Shown: positions 1-4,792 of the stretch, one piece after another
How the letters are laid out: each line of letters starts with the position of its first letter
Position numbering within the stretch: position 1 is the first letter of the stretch
NCBI GenBank assembly: GCA_947305825.1
Contig: CAMZET010000082.1
Location: forward strand, 1-6,561
Reading direction: 5' to 3'
DNA from: an uncultured Verrucomicrobiota bacterium
Lineage (GTDB): Bacteria > Verrucomicrobiota > Kiritimatiellia > RFP12 > UBA1067
Length of the DNA: 6,561 nt
Made by a program: the position numbers and the translations under genes
Notes under the pieces: model-generated
The model's input: only the letters and a program-made list of their open reading frames with translations
The model's database searches: none
Told to the model about the DNA's origin: nothing

Positions 1-82
1 CTTGCGAGGTGGCACCACGACACTTGCGAGGTGCCACCACGACACTTGCGAGGTGCCACCACGACACTTGCGAGGTGGCACC
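1..82. repeat. Tandem 22-bp repeat array with invertible palindromic cores
   Basis: Three full 22-bp units (1-22, 23-44, 45-66) and a partial fourth (67-82) sit head to tail without spacers. Each begins CTTGCGA and carries a 9-bp core followed by ACGACA. The cores read GGTGGCACC (8-16), GGTGCCACC (30-38), GGTGCCACC (52-60) and GGTGGCACC (74-82). The two core forms are reverse complements of each other, so units 1+2 and units 3+4 can each fold as a stem with a 13-nt loop. The 3+4 stem extends to 11 bp (50-60 with 74-84). The array starts at the window edge and probably continues beyond it. A 22-bp period is not a multiple of three, and the apparent reading frames through it resemble no protein, so I treat it as non-coding. 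It abuts the stop codon of the minus-strand gene ending at 83. Confidence 0.9.
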
Positions 83-84
83 TC
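50..84 (-). terminator. Possible 3' stem-loop after the HPRT-like gene
   Basis: Read on the minus strand, the transcript leaving the HPRT-like gene meets GAGGTGCCACC, a 13-nt loop, then GGTGGCACCTC, a perfect 11-bp stem. The TGA stop (83-85) overlaps the first bases of the stem. No U-tract follows, so this is not a canonical intrinsic terminator. It could act as an mRNA 3'-end stabiliser or a weak terminator, or simply be a by-product of the repeat array. Confidence 0.35.
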
Positions 85-655
85 ATGCATACCCATACCC
101 CGGCATGTCAGCCCGATGTCTGCCCATGAGGTCTGCGAGATACGGCGACTTCTCGCGGACTTCATCGGGCGTGAGCCCTTCGATTTCGTGGGGGAATACA
201 ATCCAGTCGTTGGAGACGTCGCGCGTGAAATAGTCGGGCGCGATGGAAGTGGTGTTTTTGAGCGGCTTGAAGTAGACGCAGGCGATGCGGAATTCGGCGC
301 CGGCAGCCTCGATTTTCTCCTTGACGGCGGCGGCGGTCTTGCCCGTATCGAACACGTCGTCCACTACGAGCACCTTGTCGCCCTTGCGGAGCATTCCGAA
401 GACGACGTCGCCGTGGGTGAAGACGACGCCGCCGTCGTTGCGGCCGATGCCGGAGTAGCTGACGCTCTTGAGCGGGATGTGCTGCAAATCCCAGCCGGTG
501 GCCTTCAGGTATTCATGGACGGCGATGCCGACCGGAGCCCCGCCGCGCCAGAGCGCGATGAGGATGTCCGGCCGCCATCCGGAATTCCTGACCATCGATG
601 CAAGCTTCCACGTGTCGTCCAGGTATTCGTTCGCCGAAATATAACGCTTTTGCAT
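83..655 (-). CDS. Hypoxanthine phosphoribosyltransferase-like protein
   Basis: This 190-residue type I phosphoribosyltransferase should transfer the phosphoribosyl group of PRPP to a purine base (hypoxanthine, guanine or xanthine) in cytoplasmic purine salvage. The PRPP-binding loop VLVVDDVFDTGKTA is at residues 95-108, with two acidic residues followed by the TGKT turn. An ALWRGG segment at 34-39 matches the first PRPP-contact loop of the fold. The C-terminal DWIVFPHEIE stretch (150-159) resembles the COG2236 HPRT-like group rather than E. coli Hpt or Gpt, so base specificity is not certain. The ATG follows the stop of the permease remnant by 16 nt, and only a weak GGA precedes it, suggesting coupled or operon-dependent translation. 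It is the last gene of the upp-permease-HPRT salvage operon, and its TGA abuts the 22-bp repeat array. Confidence 0.88.
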   Translation of the reverse strand: MQKRYISANEYLDDTWKLASMVRNSGWRPDILIALWRGGAPVGIAVHEYLKATGWDLQHIPLKSVSYSGIGRNDGGVVFTHGDVVFGMLRKGDKVLVVDDVFDTGKTAAAVKEKIEAAGAEFRIACVYFKPLKNTTSIAPDYFTRDVSNDWIVFPHEIEGLTPDEVREKSPYLADLMGRHRADMPGYGYA

Positions 656-671
656 GACGATGGTCCGGGAA

Positions 672-935
672 TTAGAAGTTGATGGAGACGCCGATAAGCG
701 TGCCGAGCGTGTCGAAGAGGTCGACGAAGAAGAAAGCGAACATGACGACGAAGAAGTCGAAGGATGCGACGAGCGTCGCGACGAACACGCCGCCGCGCGG
801 CATGCCCGCCTCAGACAGGATGTTCTGGTTCACCGCGAGAATGTACGCCATCGTCATGAACGTCGTCATGCCCGCCAATATTTCCGTGCGGGCCGTCGTG
901 CCCGACTCTTTGAGCTTGAACAGTTTCTCCAGCAT
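672..935 (-). pseudogene. AzgA/PbuG-type (NCS2) purine permease, chimeric truncated remnant
   Basis: Full-length members of this family are inner-membrane proton-coupled transporters for adenine, guanine or hypoxanthine, about 430-480 residues long. This frame encodes only 87. Residues 1-58 (from [20 protein letters not shown] to VFVATLVAS) match the family N-terminus, including the first membrane helix. Residues 59-83 ([20 protein letters not shown] and following) match the VDxFDTxGTL helix that normally lies near residues 260-285. About 190 residues between them and everything after are missing, yet the frame is open. The stop follows GVSINF. The ATG at 935 is chosen over an upstream one at 995 because AAGGGGAGG (942-950) precedes it by 6 nt and family similarity begins exactly there. 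Two predicted membrane segments remain, so transport is unlikely. A real deletion fits best. A collapsed assembly is possible. Confidence 0.8.
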
Positions 936-941
936 CGTGCG

Positions 942-950
942 CCTCCCCTT
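942..950 (-). promoter_or_regulatory. Strong Shine-Dalgarno of the permease remnant
   Basis: On the minus strand this reads AAGGGGAGG, 6 nt before the ATG at 933-935. It decides the start of the permease remnant. It is also the best ribosome-binding site in the window, although the gene it serves is broken. Confidence 0.8.
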
Positions 951-961
951 GTTTTGCGTTT

Positions 962-989
962 CGCGCGGCGGACCTCCGCCCGTCGCGCG
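962..989 (-). other. GC-rich stem-loop between upp and the permease remnant
   Basis: GGCGG (967-971) can pair with CCGCC (976-980) across a 4-nt loop. The stem continues as CGCGC (962-966) with GCGCG (985-989) across a 4-nt bulge on one side. It lies in the 66-nt gap after upp. No U-tract follows in the direction of transcription, so it may be an intercistronic mRNA-stabilising or attenuating element, or chance pairing in GC-rich DNA. Confidence 0.3.
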
Positions 990-1001
990 CTGCATTGTCC
1001 G

Positions 1002-1622
1002 TCAAATCGTCCCGAATATCCTGTCGCCCGCGTCGCCGAGACCCGGAACGATGTAGTGGTGCGAGTTCAGGTGGGAATCCTTCGCCGCCGTCCACACCGG
1101 CACGTCCGGGAACTCCGACTCGAACTTCGCGATTCCCTCCGGCGCCGAAATGAGGCACAGGAACTTGATGCGGCTGTAACCGAGTTTGCGCAGCTGGGCG
1201 ACGGCGTCGCATGCGCTGCCGCCTGTCGCGAGCATCGGGTCGATGACGATGGCGAGTTCGTCGCCTTTCGCCGGCGGCACCTTCGCGTAGTACGGAATCG
1301 GCTCGGCGGTCTCCTCGTTGCGCTGCATACCAAGCACGCCCACCTTCGCGTACGGCAGCACGCGCAGCATCGCGTCGAGCATCCCCATGCCCGCTCGCAG
1401 AATCGGCACGAGCACTATGCGGTCCACCACCTTCACGCCCGTCGCATGCCTCAGCGGCGTCTCGACGCTGACTTCCTCGGTGCGCACGTCCTTCAAAGCC
1501 TCGAACGCGAGGAATTCGGTGATTTCTGACGCCAGTTCGCGGAACAGCTTCGGCGGCGTCTCCCTGTTGCGGAGCATCGTGACGCGGTGGTTGACAAGCG
1601 GATGGTCGAGTACCGTATGCAT
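1002..1622 (-). CDS. upp: Uracil phosphoribosyltransferase
   Basis: This enzyme makes UMP from uracil and PRPP in cytoplasmic pyrimidine salvage. The 206-residue product has the normal UPRTase length (about 208) with no gaps. The N-terminal HPLVNHRVTMLRN (7-19) and LVPILRAGMGM (71-81) are family hallmarks. The PRPP loop VIDPMLATGGSA is at 126-137, and the uracil-binding C-terminus YIVPGLGDAGDRIFGT is at 190-205. The ATG at 1622 follows AAGGAAGG (1628-1635 on the minus strand) by 5 nt. It is the first gene of a minus-strand operon, with the permease remnant and the HPRT-like gene downstream, and has its own promoter around 1648-1656. The coupling of upp to a nucleobase permease is common, but the partner here is a purine-type permease rather than UraA. 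Confidence 0.97.
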   Translation of the reverse strand: MHTVLDHPLVNHRVTMLRNRETPPKLFRELASEITEFLAFEALKDVRTEEVSVETPLRHATGVKVVDRIVLVPILRAGMGMLDAMLRVLPYAKVGVLGMQRNEETAEPIPYYAKVPPAKGDELAIVIDPMLATGGSACDAVAQLRKLGYSRIKFLCLISAPEGIAKFESEFPDVPVWTAAKDSHLNSHHYIVPGLGDAGDRIFGTI

Positions 1623-1647
1623 AGTTTCCTTCCTTTAGACCGCGTAA

Positions 1648-1656
1648 ATGATACCA
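1648..1656 (-). promoter_or_regulatory. Extended -10 promoter for the upp operon
   Basis: On the minus strand this reads TGGTATCAT, an extended -10 (TGn plus TATCAT). A start near 1641 would give a leader of about 19 nt holding the AAGGAAGG ribosome site. A poor -35-like TAGACT lies about 18 nt upstream. It faces away from the promoter at 1727-1735. Confidence 0.6.
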
Positions 1657-1662
1657 TATTCC

Positions 1663-1716
1663 AGCGCGGTTAGTCTACGAAAAGTTTGGCGTCCTGGCCG
1701 AGCGACAAGCGCGGTT
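1663..1716. repeat. 9-bp direct repeat AGCGCGGTT in the divergent intergenic region
   Basis: AGCGCGGTT occurs at 1663-1671 and 1708-1716, 45 bp apart, between the two back-to-back promoters. It could be a paired binding site for a regulator of both operons. Nine-base repeats also arise by chance in GC-rich DNA, so this is weak. Confidence 0.25.
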
Positions 1717-1726
1717 CGCGGTTATA

Positions 1727-1735
1727 TGGTATAAT
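1727..1735 (+). promoter_or_regulatory. Extended -10 promoter giving a leaderless transcript
   Basis: TGGTATAAT is a perfect -10 with the extended TGn element. No -35 is recognisable at 16-18 bp spacing. Only 7 nt separate the end of the -10 from the ATG at 1743, so transcription should begin at or within a base or two of the start codon. Confidence 0.7.
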
Positions 1736-1742
1736 ATATCGC

Positions 1743-2768
1743 ATGCAAGACAGTTTGCCAGAATACAGGATTGGGCGCGTGGTGTTCGGCTCGGCGGCGT
1801 CGATAGCCGCGGCGTACGAACGCTTCCGCGCGCAGCCGATCGACGAGATGCGCCTGGCGCCGGAGGGGGTCTCGCCGTATTCTCCGCGCCGGCGCACTCT
1901 CGCGGGCGAGGCCCCGGTCGCGGGCGTCGGCACCTTCGAAGGCAGCGCGAAACAGACGATTACCTTCGCACCCTCCTCGCGCCCGGGATGGTGGATTCGC
2001 AGGCTCGACCAGCCCGAACAGCTCGATACCGCCGTCGATATCGCCAACCTCTGGACCAGCGCAAGGAACCTCGTCCTGCGCTCCGGCTCCGAGCACAACT
2101 ACCTGCGAATGGTCGAACACATCATCGCCCTCAAACTCGGCCTCGGCGTGGACGACGTGCTGCTGAAAGTGCGTTCCGGCGACCCGCCCCTTTTCGACCA
2201 GTCTTCGCTGCCGCTCGTCAAGGCGATGGAACACGCGAAAATCGTGGACGGCGAGGGCGACGCGACGTTCGTCACGGTGCGCGAACCGCTCGCCTTCGGC
2301 GGCGGACGCGGCGACTTCCTCCTCTTCTTCCCGGACGACGGCTCGCACCGCCTGCGCATCGATTGCGCCATTTCCTGGAACACCGTCATCGGCGAACAGC
2401 GCGTGCTCTTCGACTCCACCCCGGAGACTTTCCGCTACGCCGCGCTCGCCCGCACCAACGCCACGTACCGTCAATACCTGCTCGCCCTCACCGTCGGGAA
2501 GCTCTTCGCCGCCACGAGAAACTGGGGCTACAACGACCGCAACATACTCATACACGGAAAGAAATACTACACAAAGCCGCGCTTCGGCGTCGGCGACAAG
2601 TTCCTCGAACCCGTCTGGCACCGCGCCACGCTCGACCTCATGGCCGCGCTCGCCCTGACCGGACCCCACCGCTTCGTCGGCACGGTAGTTAGCTACCGCT
2701 CCGGACACACACTCGACTGCGACGCCGTTCGCGCTCTATACAGAAACGACCTCATATGTCAAGCCTGA
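1743..2768 (+). CDS. Divergent LpxC-like protein (UDP-3-O-acyl-GlcNAc deacetylase family)
   Basis: LpxC is the zinc enzyme committing lipid A synthesis. From residue 51 this 341-residue protein follows the LpxC layout: RTLAGEAPVAGVGTFEG (51-67), the MVEHIIALKLGLGVDD helix (123-138), FDQSSLPLV (151-159), IGEQRVLFDSTPETFRYAALARTN (216-239) and SYRSGHTLDCDAVRAL (318-332). E125 and H126 match the catalytic base and first zinc ligand of E. coli LpxC (E78, H79), and H322 matches H265. The HKxLD motif is altered: H293 and D298 are five residues apart instead of four. GLH has become GTF, and RTFGF has become RTNAT. Activity is therefore doubtful; it may be a paralogue with another substrate. A 50-residue N-terminal extension has no recognised domain. 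ATG 1743 is favoured over TTG 1686 because the promoter lies between them; ATG 1848 would give LpxC-like length. It overlaps the next gene by 13 nt. Confidence 0.82.
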   Translation: MQDSLPEYRIGRVVFGSAASIAAAYERFRAQPIDEMRLAPEGVSPYSPRRRTLAGEAPVAGVGTFEGSAKQTITFAPSSRPGWWIRRLDQPEQLDTAVDIANLWTSARNLVLRSGSEHNYLRMVEHIIALKLGLGVDDVLLKVRSGDPPLFDQSSLPLVKAMEHAKIVDGEGDATFVTVREPLAFGGGRGDFLLFFPDDGSHRLRIDCAISWNTVIGEQRVLFDSTPETFRYAALARTNATYRQYLLALTVGKLFAATRNWGYNDRNILIHGKKYYTKPRFGVGDKFLEPVWHRATLDLMAALALTGPHRFVGTVVSYRSGHTLDCDAVRALYRNDLICQA

Positions 2769-3559
2769 ACCTCAAACTAGACCGTCCGCTCGTGATTTTC
2801 GACATCGAGTCCACCGGCATTTCGCCGCGCCAGGACCGCATAATCGAGCTTGCCGCAATCAAGGTGACTCCCGACGGACAGGAAATCTCGAAATGCTGGC
2901 TGCTCAACCCGACCGTGCCGATACCCGAAGAGGCGACGAAAATCCACGGCATCTCCGACGAAGACGTGGCGGAATGTCCGACGTTCAAAGACGCGGCAGA
3001 TGAAATCTTCTCGTTTTTCGCGGGCGCGGACCTTGGCGGGTTCAATTCAGACCGTTTCGACATACCGTGCCTGGAGGAAGAGTTCGCGCGCGTAGGGCTG
3101 AATCTTTCCGCGAGCGCCCGCCGCCACATCGACGTGCAGAAAATATACCACCGCATGGAGCCGCGCGACCTGACGGCCGCCGTCAAATACTACCTCGGCC
3201 AAAACCACGCCGGCGCCCACGGCGCCGAAGCCGACGCCCGCGCCACACTCGAAGTCCTCAAGAAGCAAATCGACTTCGAGTCGTACACCACCCTTCCGCG
3301 CAGCGTAGACGAGCTGGACCAGTTCCTGACGCCGCGCGACCCGCTCAACGCCGACCGCTACGGCCTCCTCCGCTGGAAGAACGGCGAACTCACCTTGAAC
3401 TTCGGGCGCAAGCGCGGCGCCTCGCTCCGCAAACTCCTCCTCGACGACCCCAACTACCTGCGATGGATTATGAAAGGCGACTTCGACACGGAGACGCGCA
3501 TGATTGTGAAAGACCTCTTCGACAACGGGCGCCTGCCGCCGAGACCGGACGTCCAGTGA
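2756..3559 (+). CDS. DnaQ-type DEDDh 3'-5' exonuclease with ExoX-like C-terminal domain
   Basis: This 267-residue protein should remove nucleotides from DNA (or RNA) 3' ends with two metal ions. The exonuclease domain covers about residues 11-172. Motif I is VIFDIESTG with D16 and E18, motif II is GGFNSDRFDIP with D102, and motif III is AHGAEADARAT with H155 and D160 (HxxxxD), so all catalytic residues are present. After a linker, residues 203-255 (LLRWKNGELTLNFGRKRGASL...DDPNYLRWIMKGDFDTET) resemble the small C-terminal module of exonuclease X and related proteins, which carries an FGKxKGxSL...DPxYLxWxxxxDF pattern. It is not a polymerase III epsilon subunit by context. The likely role is repair or nucleic-acid turnover. 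Its ATG lies inside the end of the LpxC-like gene (13-nt overlap) without a Shine-Dalgarno, implying translational coupling. Confidence 0.9.
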   Translation: MSSLNLKLDRPLVIFDIESTGISPRQDRIIELAAIKVTPDGQEISKCWLLNPTVPIPEEATKIHGISDEDVAECPTFKDAADEIFSFFAGADLGGFNSDRFDIPCLEEEFARVGLNLSASARRHIDVQKIYHRMEPRDLTAAVKYYLGQNHAGAHGAEADARATLEVLKKQIDFESYTTLPRSVDELDQFLTPRDPLNADRYGLLRWKNGELTLNFGRKRGASLRKLLLDDPNYLRWIMKGDFDTETRMIVKDLFDNGRLPPRPDVQ

Positions 3560-4752
3560 CCGTCTGGATTGTCAATCCGTTCGACAACCTGCCGCAGGAA
3601 GGGACTCGCGCGCAGCGCTACTGGCTCATGGCGCGCGCTTTCGCAAAGGCGGGCTGGCGCGTCGTGTACTGGACGGGCGATTTCAGCCACGCGACAAAGA
3701 AGCGGCGCGTTTTCGGCGGGACTCGGTTGGATGGCGAGGACGCGGCCATATCGCTGCGGATGCTGCCGACTCTCCCTTACGCGAAGAACATTTGCCTTGG
3801 GCGCCTGGCGAGCCATTGGAAACTAGCGCGCGATTTCGCAAGGGCGGCGCGGGAAGAGGCGTCCACTGCCGAAAAACCGTCGATTGTCGTCGCGAGCATG
3901 CCGCCGCTTGGGCTGTGCGGCGCGGCGATGAAGGCGGCGCGCGAGACGGGGGCCACTTTCATCGCCGACGTGCAGGACGCCTGGCCGGAGACCTTCGAGC
4001 GCGTCGTTCCGCCGTTCGCGCTCGCCGCTTTGGGGCTCTACCGCAAGGCGCGCGGCATATACCGCGGAGCCGACGCCATAAGCGCAGTCGCCAGGCGCTA
4101 CGCGCTGCTCGCCGGAAAATACGGCACAAGCGCTCCGCGCGAAGTCTTCGGGCACTGCATCGAAATGCACAGCCAGCCGCCTTTCCGCGACAACGGCGCA
4201 GGCGCGCTGCGCCTGGCGTACATCGGCAACATGTCGCTGAGCTACGACCTGGCGACGCTCGTCGAGACCGTGGCGGCGACGCCTGGCGTCTCGCTCGACG
4301 TCGCCGGCGGCGGACCCGACCGCAAACGGCTGGAAAAACTCGCCTCAGGCGCCGGCAACATCCGCTTCCACGGCTACCTGGACGAAACCGGCCTTCGCGA
4401 AATGCTCTCGCGCTGCGACGCCGGCGTGGTGCCCATGTTCCCCGAGAGCGCCGTCGGCGTGCCGGGGAAACTTGCCGACTACGCGGCCGCCGGCCTCGCC
4501 GTCATCGAGAGCCTGGGCGGCGAAACGCGCGAACTCGTCGAAGCGCACGGCGTGGGCGTGCACTACACCGCCGGCGACGCGACCTCCCTCGCCGCCGCCA
4601 TCGCCAAAATCCGCTCCCTGCGCCCTTCCCGCGAGGCGCGCCTCGCCTTCGCCGCAAGATTCGACGCCGCCAAGGTAATGCCCGCTTTCGTGCTGTGGGC
4701 GCAGGAACGGCACCGCCGGCGCAATTCGGGCGGCAAAGCGGCATCACCGTAA
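3556..4752 (+). CDS. GT4-type glycosyltransferase (GT-B fold)
   Basis: This 398-residue protein should transfer a sugar from a nucleotide donor to a surface-polysaccharide or LPS acceptor at the cytoplasmic face of the inner membrane. The N-terminal half begins TVWIVNPFDNLPQEGTRAQR (2-21) and YWTGDFSHATKKRR (38-51), typical of WbuB-like family 4 enzymes. The donor-binding half has RLAYIGNMSLSYDLATLVE (219-237), LDVAGGGPDRKRLE (247-260), IRFHGYLDETGLREML (269-284) and the phosphate loop ESAVGVPGKLADYAAAGLAVI (297-317). The second acidic position of that loop is Asp308 where Glu is more usual. The start is a GTG forming GTGA with the preceding stop (4-nt overlap); the next Met, at residue 25, would cut into conserved sequence. 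It is the last gene of the three-gene operon. Neither donor nor acceptor can be read from sequence. Confidence 0.88.
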   Translation: MTVWIVNPFDNLPQEGTRAQRYWLMARAFAKAGWRVVYWTGDFSHATKKRRVFGGTRLDGEDAAISLRMLPTLPYAKNICLGRLASHWKLARDFARAAREEASTAEKPSIVVASMPPLGLCGAAMKAARETGATFIADVQDAWPETFERVVPPFALAALGLYRKARGIYRGADAISAVARRYALLAGKYGTSAPREVFGHCIEMHSQPPFRDNGAGALRLAYIGNMSLSYDLATLVETVAATPGVSLDVAGGGPDRKRLEKLASGAGNIRFHGYLDETGLREMLSRCDAGVVPMFPESAVGVPGKLADYAAAGLAVIESLGGETRELVEAHGVGVHYTAGDATSLAAAIAKIRSLRPSREARLAFAARFDAAKVMPAFVLWAQERHRRRNSGGKAASP

Positions 4753-4755
4753 ATT

Positions 4756-4764
4756 TGGTATAAT
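4756..4764 (+). promoter_or_regulatory. Extended -10 promoter for glnS
   Basis: TGGTATAAT begins 4 nt after the TAA of the glycosyltransferase and has the same form as the promoter at 1727-1735. No convincing -35 is seen. A start near 4771 gives a leader of about 22 nt that includes AAAGG (4779-4783), 9 nt before the glnS ATG. Confidence 0.7.
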
Positions 4765-4792
4765 ACTCCGCAATTTCCAAAGGTGCAAAGCC

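Noticed and set aside
1..82. CRISPR array at the left edge
   Set aside because: Units follow one another directly with no unique spacers, and 22 bp is short for a CRISPR repeat. No cas gene is present.
2..682. Plus-strand open frame of 226 codons across the repeat and the HPRT-like gene
   Set aside because: It is antisense to a gene with a clear PRPP motif, resembles no protein, and its beginning is just translated 22-bp repeat.
936..995. Earlier ATG at 995 for the permease remnant, adding 20 residues
   Set aside because: The added residues do not match the family and contain the Shine-Dalgarno of the ATG at 935.
654..1529. Plus-strand open frame of 291 codons opposite upp and the permease remnant
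   Set aside because: Its Arg/Glu/His-rich product is typical of a shadow opposite GC-rich coding DNA, and upp on the other strand is unambiguous.
1722..2708. Minus-strand open frame of 328 codons opposite the LpxC-like gene
   Set aside because: It has no recognisable domain and a low-complexity Ala/Glu/Arg composition. The plus strand carries LpxC family motifs along its length.
3067..3555. Upstream extension of the glycosyltransferase frame inside the exonuclease gene
   Set aside because: The extension is Arg/Pro-rich out-of-frame translation of the exonuclease. Family similarity begins right at GTG 3556.
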